Shown here piece by piece: positions 10,241 to 21,560 of a stretch of DNA of 64,000 bases. Numbering within the stretch: position 1 is the first letter of the stretch; the number at the start of each line of letters is the position of its first letter. The stretch is from positions 5,456,001 through 5,520,000 of the forward strand of contig JAKZAP010000005.1 in NCBI GenBank assembly GCA_023053575.1, read 5' to 3'. The translations under genes and the position numbers were made by a program. Origin of the DNA: Branchinecta lynchi (taxonomy: Eukaryota > Arthropoda > Branchiopoda > Anostraca > Branchinectidae). The notes below the pieces were generated by a model. The model was given only the letters and a program-made list of their open reading frames with translations, searched no databases and had not been told where the DNA came from.

Positions 10241-10984
10241 TTGGGATCCGAAAACGTAAGTAGAGGGATACCTATGACATCGCAAAAGTTGTCCGTCTGT
10301 CCGTCCGTCCGTCTGTCAGCACGATAACTTTCGAAGGAATGAGATATTTTGATGAAACTTGGTGTGACGGTTCTTCAAGTCAAGGGAAAGGTTCAGTTCG
10401 TAGATGGGCCCGATAGCTGCATATTTAGGAGAGGGGGAGGGGTTCCAAATTAGGGAGCGACACAAATATTTTTTAAAAGCTAATGAGATAGTGGATCAAT
10501 TGGTAAGACGACATGCTGAACTCGAATATGAAAACCATTTTCTCGCCGGACAAGTAGTTCACCCGAAATCCGGCCAAAACCGGAAAGTTTGCTTAAAGTA
10601 AAAGTTTTATCTCGAGTTGATTAGATGTCTGATTTAGGGGTAAGAATACATGCTGAATCCGAATATGGAAACGATTTTCTCGTCGAACAAGTAGATCACC
10701 GGGAATCCGGCAAAAAACGGAAAATTTGTCAAAAACAAAAGTTTAATCTGAAGTTGATTAGAGGCTCGATGTCAGGATAGAGAAACATGTTGAATCCGAA
10801 TATGAAAATTATCTCGGCGGGCAAGTAGATCCCCTGGAATCCGGCCAAAACCGGAAAAATTTGTTGAAAGTAAAAGTTTTATATGGAGTTGATATAGCGA
10901 TCGCAATTTCTGTCCGTCCGTCGGTCAGTCTGTCGGTCGGTCTGTCCAGGTTTTCCTAGTTCGGGCACTTCCACATAAGCTAGG

Positions 10985-12900
10985 ACGATGAAACTTGGCA
11001 GGCATATTAGAGACCCCAAATGATTAAGTTGGAAATGGTCACTTCTCCGATCCGAGCACCTGGGGGAGGGGGAAGTGGAGGGAGGGAGAATCCGAAAAAA
11101 TTAGGTATTTTTTACTTACGAATGGGTCATCAGAACTTAATGAAACTTAATATATAGAAAGATCTCGTGTCTCACAGGTCCCATTTCAAATCCGGACCGG
11201 ATCCGGTGACATTGGGGGGAGTTGGAGGGGGGAACCGGAAATCTTGGGAAACGCTTAGAGTGGAGTGATTGGGATGAAACTTGGTGGAAAGAACAAGCAC
11301 AAGTCCTAGATACGTGATTGACATAACCGGACCGGATCCGCTCACTGTGGGGGAGTTGGGGGGGATCCGAATTTCTAGTGATCCCGCGAGTTCTGTACTT
11401 CCTGATGTGCTAGGACGATGAAACTCGGCAGGTGTGTCAGGGACCTGAATAGATTGACTTAGGATAGTCATTCCCTGATCCTAGCATCTGGGGGGAGTGG
11501 AGGGAGGGGGAATCCGGAAAAACTCGGTCTTTTTACTTACGACTGGGTGATCAGATCTTAATGAAACCTGATATAGAGAAAGACCTCATGTCTTAGACAT
11601 CCCATTTTAAATCCGGACCAGATCCGGTGACATTGGGGGGAGTTGGAGGGGGGAAACGGAAATATGGGGAAACGCTTAGAGTGGAGAGATTGGTATCAAA
11701 CTGGGTGGAAAGAACACACACAGGACCTAGATACGTGATTGACATAACCGGACCGGGTCTGCCCTCTCTGGGGGAGCCTTTGGGGGGGGGGGGGGGGTCC
11801 AAATTTCTAGTGATCCCGCAAGTTCAGTACTTCCTGATGTGCTAGGACGATGAAACTTGGCAGGCTTGTAAGGGGAACAGATTGATAGTCGTCTCCTCGA
11901 TCCGACCATCTGTGGAGGGGGGGGGGCGTGGAGGGAGGCAAAGTTCCAAAAATTAGGTATTTTTAACGTACGAACGGGTGATCGGACCTTAATGAAACTT
12001 GAAATATAGAAAGAACTCGTGTCTCAGACATCCCATTTTAAATCTGGATCGGATCCGGTGACATTTGGGGGAGTTGGAGGCAGAGACGTTACTAGCCAAA
12101 TTGGCGGGGGGGGGGGGGACGAGGCATTTACCGACTGGCTGGTAACTTTTACCGACTTTTTTCGCAGAAAAAACAACTGTTTTCAACAACAAAAATTACA
12201 TTTTTGAAAAAAATCGACCGATTTTCAGAAAAACCGACTGTTTTCATGAAAAAAAAACAGTCGTTTTTTTTTACCGAAAATAACTGCCGACACGGTTTTT
12301 TTTTTACCGACTGTCCGGCAGCATTGGGGGGCGTCCCCCCCCCCCCCCCCCCAGTCGTGACGCCCCTGACTTGGAGGGGGAGAACCGGAAATCTTGGGAA
12401 ACGCTTAGAGTGGAGGATTTGGAATGAAACTCGGTGCGAAGAACAAGCAAAAGTCCTAGATACGTGAATGGCATAAACGGACCGGATCCGGTCACTGTGG
12501 GGGAGTTGGGGGGGGGCAAATTTCTTGCGATCCCGCGAGTTCGGTACCTCCTGATGTGCTAGGACGACGAAACATGGCAGGCTTGTCAGGGATCCTGACA
12601 GATTGACTTGATAATGTAGCTTCCCCGATCAATCCATCGTGGGGGGAGTGGAGGGATGGGGAATCCGGAATCTAGCGGCAAGCTCAGCTACTGAACGGGT
12701 GATCGGATTTTAATGGAACTTGATATTTAAAAATATCTCGTGCTCCGACCGGATCCGGTGACATTGGGGGGGGGGGGGGGGGGGCTGGAGGGGGGAGGGA
12801 ACCAGAAATCTTTGGAAACGCTTAGAGTGGAGGGATCGCGATGAAACTTGATGGGAAGAAAAGCATTAGCCCTAGATATGTAATTGACAGAACCAGATCT
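10985..12900 (+). repeat. ~420-bp tandem units of family A
   Basis: GATCCGGTGAC landmarks at about 11200, 11621, 12052 and 12752 are spaced 421 and 431 bp; the last interval is 700 bp and contains the 288-bp hAT-type insertion. Each unit is the 281-bp unit of A2 plus ~140 bp holding CCTGATGTGCTAGGACGATG. Divergence between units is higher than in A2. Confidence 0.8.
12081..12368. mobile_element. Small hAT-type element with poly-G/poly-C ends
   Basis: The ends are CAGAGACGTTACTAG and, inverted, CAGGGGCGTCACGACTG, an imperfect terminal repeat. The flanks GTTGGAGG and CTTGGAGG suggest an 8-bp target duplication within a family A unit. The interior has repeated ACCGACTG/CAGTCG motifs and long G and C runs just inside the ends. 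No coding capacity. The hAT assignment rests on terminus and duplication length. Confidence 0.6.
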
Positions 12901-12961
12901 TATCGGGGCTCTGTGGGGGGAGTTCTAGTCGTTTCCCGGAATTCCAGTGATGGCGAGTTAT

Positions 12962-13764
12962 GATACTTCCAGATGAATGAATGAATGAATTTAATTCCAA
13001 AAAAGCCCAAGGGCCATGGCGGAAAACATAAAAAAATAACAACAAACAAAATATCGTACACTCCGAAACAAACCAAAAATCAACTTCTATAAAAATAGTT
13101 CGCGGTGGGTCATAGCTATCTTCAGGAATCTACCCAGCCTTCGGAGATCACCAAAACACTTACTTCCCATAATCGAAGTCAATTCCCTTTCATCCCAAAC
13201 CTCCCGGCCAAACACTTCCTTTCTTAATCCTTTCAACTCCTCGCAATAACACATCAAATGTACCGCATCCTCCCCCTCAACACCACACATCGGACAAAAA
13301 TAAGGACCAGTACCTTTCCTCTCTCGACCAATATACTTTCTCCGCATCCCCACTGGAAGAGCGTCCGCCCTAAGACTCACCATCCACCTCAATTCTGCCC
13401 CCCCCAATCCCAACTTAAAATATAATTCTTCTCCCCATGTCTCTTTAGCCATACCAAACAACTTCAGAGAGTGGTGCTCTGATACGCCCCCATGCCACCT
13501 CTGAATCTCCTGATCTCTTAGCCTATCTTTCACTAACTTAGCTACCTTACCTAGGGGGTAACCTGGTCCCACTCCATCACACCACAAACCACCATAACCA
13601 CAATCATCCAATATTTTTTTAATTTGCTGAGGCCAAGAATCCCTTTTCTTGCCCCCAAGTATTTCCAAATACGCCGCTTTCAAAACTCTCACCCTTGGCA
13701 AACTCGTCACTTTCTCCCAATATCTTATCATTGCTACCAACCTACTATTGCGGAGCAACCCCAA
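12962..13764 (-). pseudogene. LINE ORF2 C-terminal part with (TTCA)n tail
   Basis: A 225-residue uninterrupted minus-strand frame (13764-13087) ends with a cysteine/histidine cluster CPMCGVEGEDAVHLMCYC. This is typical of the zinc knuckle at the C-terminus of LINE ORF2 proteins. It is preceded by the AELRWMVSLRADALP region. Behind the stop are a short 3' UTR and a (TTCA)n tail (+ strand ATGAATGAATGAATGAATT at 12973). The reverse transcriptase core is missing, so this is a 5'-truncated insertion, but with an intact frame and therefore fairly young. It lies inside the A5 element. Confidence 0.85.
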
Positions 13765-14866
13765 AACCTAAGTCCCCTGTAATTACTAGGCTATTTGTTC
13801 TCACGCAAAGGACGATAAAACCTGGCAGGCATATTAGTGACCCGACCAAATAGACTTAGGACCCTATACAATGCTTCTGGAAGACTTCCGTTCCTGGATC
13901 TGCCATTTCTGGGGGGAGTTGAGGGAGTGGGAATCCGGAAATTAAATGACTTCCGTAGGTTGCGAACAAATGGTCCGGTTCAAGTGAAACTTTATGGGTG
14001 ATAAGAACCGATGACCTAGATATGCAAAGCACGTGTCCGAACCCCATGCTGTCATGGTTGGGGAAGTTGGGGGGGAGGGGGGGTCCGAAAACTTTCTGAC
14101 ATAAACAAAACCAAACGAATGGGCCGAATGGGATGCAAGTTGGACAGTACCAAGCTTATGCGGCCTAGATTTGTCATTTGGCGTCCGAACCGGATCCGAC
14201 CAAAGTACGAGGAGGATGAAGCGGGAACCGGAAATTTGAAGATATGCTCTGATTCGAGTTAAACTTGATGGACGGGAAGATGAGATGTTAGAGATGCGAA
14301 GTATATGTGTCCGAGTTGGTGGGGGGAGTTGGGGGGGAGTCCTGGAAATGTTGTGGCTCGCATAGGGGTTAAACGAGTGGAGTGATTTGAATGAAACTTT
14401 GGAAGTAGAGAGACGGTATGCCTTACATGGCATATTTTTAGGGTCCGGGCAGGATCCGAGCACGGTTGGGAGGGGTACCGGAATTTTTGGAAAAATGCTC
14501 AGATTTACTTTCTCTTTTATCACATACTTGTAACAAGTTCCATATGAGCTCTTAGCTCTTGTTGAACTTAAACTTTTTTGCAAGACAAGTAGTTCGCCTG
14601 GAATCAGGCTGAAACCGGAAATTTGGCAGAAGTAAGGCAGGAACTTTCGTCAAAGTAGATATGACGCCGGCTATAGGGGTAAACATACATGGTGAATCTA
14701 TACTTGAACTTGGTCTTCTCGGATTATGACCAATTGCCTTAATCTCTTCCTAATTTTTTTTAGTAAAGTGCTCAAGGAGTCTGGCCAAGACTGGACCTCT
14801 CTAAGACCCGATTGTCTTGATCAAATATTAAATTTTTGGGACCCCATCGAAACCTTTGGTCTTGTT

Positions 14867-14942
14867 CCTCTATTCACGAACAATTGATTTTCAAATAGTG
14901 GAGTTTCCGTGGGATTTGTGGTACCTCTATGCGCTTGTATTT
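14867..14942 (+). repeat. Right half of the host repeat interrupted by B5
   Basis: CCTCTATTCACGAACAATTG through GTACCTCTATGCGCTTGTATTT matches 28690-28765 with scattered substitutions. The next family B copy begins directly after it. Confidence 0.75.
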
Positions 14943-15480
14943 CTGGGATCCTAAAACGTAAGTGGAGGGACACATACAACTTCTCAAAAAAAGTCCGTCT
15001 GTCCGTCCGTCTGTCAGCACGATAACTCTCGAAAGGGATGAGGTATTTAGATGAAACTTGGTCTTTGGGTCAAGGGAAAGGTCAAGTTCGTAGATGGGCC
15101 CCATAGCTGCATATTTAGGGGAGGGGGAAGGGTTCAAAATTAAGGGGCGAAAACAATATTTTTAAAAGCTAATGAGATAGTCGGTTAAGGGGTAAGAAGA
15201 CATGCTGAAAGCAAATAAAAAAAAAAACATTTTCTTGCCGGACAAAGTTCGCCTGTATTCCGGCAAAAACCGGAAAGTTTGTTAATAGTAAAAGTTTTAT
15301 CTGAAGTTGATTATATGTCCGGTTTAGGGGTAAGCAGACATGCCCAATCTGAATATGAAATTATCTTCTCACCGTACAGGTAGTTCACCAGGAATCCGGA
15401 AAAAAAGGAAAATTTGTCAATAATGAAAGTTTAATCTGAAGTTGGTTAGAGGTTGATCTTAGAAATTTACTTTCAACATT
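14943..15480 (+). repeat. Family B element, 3'-truncated (B6)
   Basis: It begins with CTGGGATCCTAAAACGTAAG. It contains the microsatellite and GATAACTCTCGAAAGGGATG blocks and two internal units, then stops near AACATTCATAAAACTTG just before another family B 5' end. Confidence 0.8.
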
Positions 15481-15490
15481 CATAAAACTT

Positions 15491-16420
15491 GTTTTTGGGA
15501 TCCGAAAACGGAAGTGGAGGGATACCTTGACATCGCAAAAGTTGTCCGTCTGTCCGTCCGTCTGTCAGCACAATAACTCTCGAAAGGAATGAGATATTTT
15601 GATGAAACTTGGTGTGAGGATTCTTAGGGTCAAGGGGAAGGTCGAGTTCGTAAGATGGGCTCTGTAGCCTGTATCTATTGATGGGGGAGGGGGTTTCAGA
15701 TTAAGGGGCAAACAATTTGTTTTTCTAAAAGCTATTGGGATAGTCTATTTAGGGGTAAGGAGACATGCTGAAAGTTATTTTCTTGCCGGACAAGTAGGAA
15801 TCTGGCGAAAACCGGACACAAAATTTGTCGGCCAATTTTCGGCTATAGCAGTCCCTACCCCTTTATTCTCAAACCAGTATATCTATGCGCGTGGATAACG
15901 ATCTCGGAGAAATCTAGTGCAGTCGAAGGGGTTGACATATAATGTTCAAACGAGGAAATATGTTGTTCAAGCGAAGATGTTCTTCAATGAGGATTCACTA
16001 GTAAAGTACAGGTTAAGTTTGTAGATGGATCCTTTAGTCCTTTCTGTCGAGGCAGAGGAGGGGTTTCGAATTTACGGTAAAAACATGGTTTTAATAAGCT
16101 GATAAGATATTCAGTGAAGACTGAGGGGGTAAGGAGGTCCGCTGAATCCATATCTGAACTTAGTTTTCTTGCTGGACAAATGGTTCATCACGAATTCTGC
16201 TGAAACTGGAAATTTGGTTGAAGCTCAAAGTTGTTTCTGAAAATCGATTAGAGATTCGGTATCGGGGCAAGGAGACATTCTGATTTTCATTTTTGCTGAA
16301 TTCATTTTTAGCAGTAAAAATATTCAAGGAATCTGACGAAGACTGAATGGCGAAGAAATGACCCAATTGTTTGAATCAAATAATAGATTTTGGGACCCCA
16401 CCGAAACCTTTGGTCTTGTT
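15491..16420 (+). repeat. Family B element (B7)
   Basis: The 5' end is TTTTTGGGATCCGAAAACGG. One clear internal unit is followed by more eroded 3' domain sequence and a terminus GGGACCCCACCGAAACC plus TTTGGTCTTGTT at 16420. It lies directly downstream of B6 in the same orientation. Confidence 0.8.
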
Positions 16421-16995
16421 TGTAAACCAACGACACCAGCGACTCTCTAAATCGACTCCATATCGAATTCGAAAGGAGTTAGTTCTTAGTATGGATAATC
16501 GGAGCAATCTCCCTAGTCCCTAGTGCAATTAAGCTAAAATGCAGCAGAGACTGTGCGCTGAGTCCGTATGGAACGGGAGATAACGCCTGATACTAAAATA
16601 GATGAAATTGTGTTGATAAGGTACCCGACCGGTCAATTAACCAATGTTGCAGAAAAATGCTCCAGATTCTGGCTCCAAAGCTCCAAAAAATTTATGTTAA
16701 AAAAGTCCGGAAAACGGCGCTAAACAGTGGCGCTCCGTCATGCCGGTATTTTTTCGGCGCTCCGCCGTTGAAAAAAAATCGGCGCGGCTTCGGGATCTAG
16801 TCTAGCGTCAAAGTGGATATAAACTTATATTGCATTTTCGAATATTGTGCACAATAAACAGTTTGTCCTAAAAAGGAATAGAAAAAACTCAAACAAACCT
16901 GGATAAACGAACACCCCCCAACAGATAACGTGTCATTATTTACTTTATGCTACCGCAGCGCAACTAGCGGCCAAGAAATAACTAATCTGGAAAGA
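16421..16995. other. Spacer with a GC-rich repeat remnant
   Basis: No gene recognised. 16660-16800 (TCCGGAAAACGGCGC, TTTTTTCGGCGCTCCGCCG) is related to 4390-4470. The rest is featureless. Confidence 0.35.
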
Positions 16996-16996
16996 A

Positions 16997-17213
16997 TACT
17001 CTTGATGACCCTCTCTCCTTGCCGATTCAAAATCCCCGGCCTCTCCGGGTACCTAGCGGAAGAAAGGCAAAAGTGGTGTCACAGCTGCTAACAAAGATCG
17101 CCGTAATTGGCGGTGATTGTTTGGCACAGGATTTGAGTCGTTGAGTTTGAGTCGTTACGGAGACTCTTACTCCTTCTTCCTGAGGATCACTGGCGTGTTT
17201 TGGACTTAGTCAC
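16997..17213 (+). repeat. Dispersed repeat, copy 1 (partner at 57630)
   Basis: CTCTCCTTGCCGATTCAAAA, GGCCTCTCCGGGTACCTAGC, GATTTGAGTCGTTGAGTTTG and CTCCTTCTTCCTGAGGAT occur in the same order at 57630-57820 with ~85-90% identity by eye. No frame is conserved. The class is unknown. Confidence 0.75.
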
Positions 17214-17218
17214 AAGGT

Positions 17219-17382
17219 GCGTTTTTTGAATCTAGTTTTGGTGTAGATTCACTGTAGTTGGACATACTTTTGTTTCAGTTATGAAAGTACAGTATGTGTA
17301 CCGTTTTATTTTTTCATTATACATACGGAACTTTCAAAACTGAAGCAAACACGCAACGAAACTACACCCCAAAAAATACGCC
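17219..17382. repeat. Imperfect foldback/MITE-like palindrome
   Basis: The left arm (GCGTTTTTTG, GGTGTAG, TTCAGTTATGAAAGTACAG) pairs with the right arm (CTTTCAAAACTGAAGCAAAC, CTACACCCCAAAAAATACGC) read in reverse. The TGTGTA/TACATA centre is near 17300-17330. The structure fits a short inverted-repeat transposon remnant. Confidence 0.6.
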
Positions 17383-17790
17383 TATATAACAGCTAAATAA
17401 GTATTTTGAACGGCGGATTGTGCTTTTCCCGTTTTCCCCGATAGATTACAGTCGTCTATACTCTATGTGATGTGTGTCCTCAGATTTGCCTGTGTTCAAA
17501 TTTGAAATTTATCAATCATGCACTTGCTCTTACCGGACTGTGACTAGAGTTAACTACCAAATTAGCGAAGGTAGGTAATTATGGGTCTCTGAAAACTCCT
17601 GAATAGGTATTTTGGATCTTCATTGTACCATTCAGTCGAAAACTGCACTGTTCACATTTAAGTAACCGTTGAAATAAACATACCTCTACTCTGCCTCTAC
17701 TCTACTTCTTCATGAACCTTGACTAATCTAGAAGGATTATGCAAACTATAATATAGCTTAGTCTATCAGAATTCGCAAATGAATGTGGCA
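17383..17790. other. Unassigned spacer
   Basis: No gene or repeat structure recognised. The stretch is AT-rich with scattered short frames only. Confidence 0.35.
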
Positions 17791-17937
17791 CAGTCTGAGT
17801 ACAGGTACAGGTATGCTTATTTACACAATTAAGTTGCCTTTTAATTTGCACTTCAGAGCAAATTAAGATCTGTAGATCTATTGAATGCTATGGAATGCTC
17901 CTGAGTTGAATTGTTGGTATCTGATAGCAAGTATTAG
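17790..17937 (-). pseudogene. LINE 3' end, distal half (split by hAT element)
   Basis: This continues the minus-strand LINE interrupted at 19702. It reads as C-terminal/3' UTR sequence ending in a CCTGTACCTGTAC repeat tail (+ strand GTACAGGTACAGG near 17800-17812). The target-site copy AGTATTAG of the hAT insertion is at 17930-17937. Confidence 0.6.
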
Positions 17938-19701
17938 CAGGGGCGCAGCTAGGTTTTGGGTTTAGAGGGGGGATATAAAGAATGTGCCTACAAAATCGTC
18001 CAGTGTGCCGACAGATGCGGACACATGAGCTAAATTAACAAAATAAAACATACCGAATTTAAAGAAGAGGTGTCTCTACTTCTTTGCTAATCTCAAGGTT
18101 TTTTTCTTTTCATTTCAAAAATAGAATTGGCTGATCCAACTCCTTCAGATCGAGTTCACTGGATTTCCACTTGACTCGATTTATTACAGAATTCTAATAC
18201 ACAAAAGGAAACTGAATACAAAGGAACAAATCTTAAAGATGGATACGCCTTGTGTTTCTTCACTTTCCAAGTGCCGATGCCTCCAACTCCGCAGCTATGT
18301 CTTTTTCAGTGTAGAGAAGCAAAAGTGAGTCAAGTCTATCATCGCCCACGGTTGACCTCAATCGACTTTCTACAATTTCGTCTTACTGAAGATCCGCTCA
18401 CCTTCAGCTGAAGTCACAGTTATGTTTTTTGCAAAAACGAAAGCTCTATACACAAGTGGAAGAGCATGCTTGTGCTCTTTGGCCATAGAGAAGAGCTGTC
18501 TGAAGTTCTGTTTGTTAGTCTGAGTCTGCTTTAAAAGTTCCTGGAAGATTTCTATTTCCGACTTCAGTTCTCCTGGTGGTATCTGTAGAACAGGGAAGGC
18601 TGCCGCTAACTCACTACATTTTGAAGAGTCTAGCTTTGCTACACACTCGAAGATGGCAGAAGAAGCTGCTGAACTTCGTCACACAATTCCTGCAGCTCTT
18701 TACATAATAAAGCCACCGTCTTTTTCAATTCTGAGGTATGATAGCCGATCATGCCCTCGTTCTCGGGCGCTTCTGCTCTCGCACCTTCATCACAAAATCT
18801 ACTTGGAAGGCGACGCCGACGGTGAATTCTTTTGAATTCCAATTCAAAATAACTTCTTCCGTTGGACGAAGAACTGTCAACTTCGTCAAAATCCCCGGAA
18901 GGATATGTGAGAGAAAGCAGTTTTGTTGCCATCTGTATGGGAGCTCTGTCCAGGGATAGATCGTCTTTCTTCCAACTGTTTTGCATGGTACTTTGCTGCA
19001 TGATTGCTACGGTAGTCGTCATCAAACTCGTAAACAGTGACGGGCTTTGCAGCTTCTTTACAATCTTCACATACCAACTTCACCCTTTTTCGCTTTCGCT
19101 TATCTGTGTTCATTTTGTGTCGTCTGCTTTGTCAAGCCCGAAAGCTATTTTTGCACTCGACAACATTCTTAATGTTGCACTCTTATTTCTTAATGAACTC
19201 TAATGATACAAACCAAGTTGACTTTCTCAACTGCGAACTGGTATCAAGTGATCTATGTACCCTTGCATGCGCAATTTCCGGTATGCGATGAATTCCATTC
19301 GACAAGACCTGTCGAGCAAGCTGGGGACCGGACCGCATGTGGTGTGTCTGAACTCGCATAGATTAATTTGAAGAAAGAATCAGATTGGGAAAAATGAAAA
19401 TCGCTCACGCTTATATTAAAATTACAAGTTTCCCGTTTATCCGGAGAAATTAAGCCACAGATACGAAACGTGTGTTGCCGTGTACACCAAGACTGACGAC
19501 TGACTTCGCGCCGACATCGAAATTTTTGCTGACGATCTTGAGGACTTCGGTTAATAGAAGTGCGAGACGTTGGTGCTTGGACTTTTCCCGACACTAGTAG
19601 GGACCGTCAGAGCAAGGCGTCGGCGCTGCGCCGACTTCTTGGAACTTTGGGGGGAGGGTCCCCCCCCCCTCAACCCCCCCCCCCCCTTAGCTGCGCCCCT
19701 G
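17938..19701. mobile_element. hAT element with decayed transposase
   Basis: The terminal inverted repeats CAGGGGCGCAGCTA / TAGCTGCGCCCCTG match perfectly over 14 bp. The flanks AGTATTAG and AGTATAAG are an 8-bp target duplication with one mismatch, which is diagnostic for hAT superfamily. A poly-C/G tract lies just inside the right end. The element is 1.76 kb, shorter than usual autonomous hATs. It interrupts a LINE fragment. Confidence 0.9.
18280..19113 (-). pseudogene. hAT transposase remnant (C-terminal dimerisation region)
   Basis: The minus-strand frame below 18660 reads through PVLQIPPGELKSEIEIFQEL and ends with ITVTSAEGERIFSKTKL. This is the hAT C-terminal motif (P-T-S-x-E-R-x-FS). 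After a stop and frameshift, RLRSTVGDDRLDSLLLLYTE continues the same domain. Upstream frames (19113-18886 and 19070-18639) encode Lys/Arg-rich and helical sequence with a CEDC pair, possibly the N-terminal part. The central RNase H core is missing. It is inactive. Confidence 0.75.
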
Positions 19702-20490
19702 AGTATAAGCAGGATGGGATGTCCAGCTCACATTTCCAATCATTTATGGCCCACTCTTTGTCTAGTGCCTTCTTGAATGCATCAGGAGTGGGGGCTGAGA
19801 CTGTTGCTTCGCACAGCTCATTCCAGGGGTTGACAACTCTGTTGATGAAGAAACTTTTCTGGCCCTAGTTTAGACAGACTGTTTGAATAACTTCTTTGGA
19901 TGTCCTCTGGTGCACTGTGGGGGGCCTGGGTGGCTAGGCAGGATCTGGGCGTATGATGATTTCAGCAGTTTGTGGGTCATCGTCATTTTGCTATGATTGT
20001 GCCTGTATACGAGGGTGTGAAGGTTGAGAGCCCGTAAGCGATCTTGGTATGGTTTGTCTCCAAGGTTTATGATGGCCTTGTTTGCGCTCCTCTGAACTCC
20101 CTCAGTTAACCTGATATCTCCTTTGTATGTCCAGAAGGCAGAGCATGTGCCAAAATCCAAAACAGGTTTGACTAGTGCCCTGTAAAGTTTCAGGAAAACT
20201 AGTGGGGATCTGCTGGTGACTGTTCGCCTGATGAGACCGAAGTTTGTGTTGGCCTGGGACATGCTCTTGATGGTGTTGGCATAAAACTTGAGGAGGCTAT
20301 CAAAAATGACTCCAAGGTCGCGTTCCTCTGTCCTATTCTTGATGGGTGTGTCGGAATCGGTGGCAGGTTCATGCATACTGTATTGGGAGCATGGGTTTGC
20401 TGATCTAAAGTGAAGTGTACAGCATTTTGTTATATTGAAAAATAACAGCCATTTGTCCGCCCACTTAGAACACTTTTTTAACTGTTCCAC
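19702..20490 (-). pseudogene. LINE reverse transcriptase C-terminal region
   Basis: A 206-residue minus-strand frame shows the thumb/C-terminal region of a CR1/Jockey-like ORF2: KWADKWLLFFNITKC, then ERDLGVIFDSLLKF, then LYRALVKPVLDFGT. After its stop a shifted frame continues with FINRVVNPWNELCEATVSAP toward 19702. The fingers and palm are absent (5' truncation). The hAT element at 17938-19701 was inserted into its 3' part. Confidence 0.85.
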
Positions 20491-20740
20491 TACCCTGGCT
20501 TTGTTACTTGAATATCAAAAAGTAAAATGGAAAATAAAAATAAAAACTTGATATCAGCTAACAGCCAACTATTTCAGGGTTATCCTGGCACAAACTTGAA
20601 CTAGAAATTGAAATAACTTTCTTTGATTTTGAATTTACTAAAAAGGTCCTTCCTCTTTTGAAGGCATCTGCAAGTTCGGACTGCCATCTTCTTCATTGAA
20701 GGTGCATTCCTCACGGCAAACTTTTCAAATTATAAAAAGC
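20491..20740. other. Unassigned spacer
   Basis: AT-rich, no recognisable gene or repeat boundary between the minus-strand LINE and the plus-strand RNase H fragment. Confidence 0.35.
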
Positions 20741-20759
20741 AAACCAGGTATCCTCCTCA

Positions 20760-21560
20760 ACATGGAAATATTAATGGCCGAAGGATCATCGATTTGAACT
20801 GCAGAGCTGGCAGCCATCTGTTTATCACTGGGAGTCATCCTGAAGAAACCCCCAAGCAGTGGAAAAGTGATAATACTCTCGGGCTTAAAACCAGCACTGC
20901 TTCTCATCAGGAATATTAGCAAGACAAGTGAGGATACCGCTCTCAAGGAGATCAGAAAATTACTCAAGGAAATTCAGGAGCATGGCATACCGTGTAAATT
21001 TCAGCACATTCCCAGTCACAAAGGAATACCACATAGCGAAATGGCAGACGAGCTCGCCAACAAAGCAGCAGAACAACCACCCCCAGCCAAAAAACAGCTA
21101 CAAATACGCACAATCAGGGACATCCTGAGAAAAAGTACCCCGAACTTCAAAAACAAGTTGCTACCATCATCCTTCCAAAAAAGAGAGCAACAAGTCGTCT
21201 ACTACAGACTCCGTACGGAAACAGTGATGAAGAGTAGCACACTGTTCGAATGGGGTCTTAGCCGAACTCCCAACTGCCGGTTGTGCGTGAGCGAAGTAGA
21301 AAACATCATCACTCCCTATTCAACTATAGTATTGCCCCTCAACAATCCGGAGAACTAAAGAAGATGTTTCAGAAACTGCCATCAACAACACGAAGCTAAT
21401 GAGAAGGCAGGAGCAGCATATGTATGGTTGTATGATCAAAATACTGATAGAGAGAGGAATCTACTAGCCCCTCACTCTAGTCAAAAGTGGCATGCCTCCA
21501 AAAGTTTGACAACTCACAGAAGATACCACTGCAAACGAAAGGCCGACGGGATCTACGAAA
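20760..21560 (+). pseudogene. Non-LTR retrotransposon RNase H domain fragment
   Basis: A plus-strand frame reads TAELAAICLSLG just after a stop at about 20795. It continues through HIPSHKGIPHSEMADELANK (the conserved C-terminal H-x3-G and D of RNase HI) and on to a NCRLC zinc-knuckle start near 21275. RNase H domains occur in the I, Jockey/R1 and related LINE clades. Missing RT and the in-frame stop make it a pseudogene. A tail or target duplication was not found. Confidence 0.75.

Larger units (their letters stand above)
10890..14567 (+). mobile_element. Family A element (A5) nested in B5
   Basis: It starts with the 5' internal module (ATAGCGATCGCAATTTCTG at about 10892, then TCGGTC repeats). 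The outer 5' hairpin is missing. Several long units follow, and the 3' terminus AAGTTCCATATGAGCTCTTAGCTCTTGTT lies at about 14538-14567. It carries a small hAT-type insertion (12081-12368) and a LINE (12962-13764). Confidence 0.75.
10241..14866 (+). mobile_element. Family B element (B5) with large nested family A
   Basis: The 5' end is TTGGGATCCGAAAACGTAAG at 10241. The TGTCCGTC microsatellite and three internal units run to about 10885. A long family A element then intervenes to 14567. The family B 3' domain resumes and ends with GGGACCCCATCGAAACC and TTTGGTCTTGTT at 14866. A paralogous empty site at about 28687 confirms both ends within a few bases. Confidence 0.85.

Noticed and set aside
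13942..14583. 213-codon minus-strand frame
   Set aside because: It lies in family A repeat sequence with low-complexity proline/serine translation and resembles no known protein.
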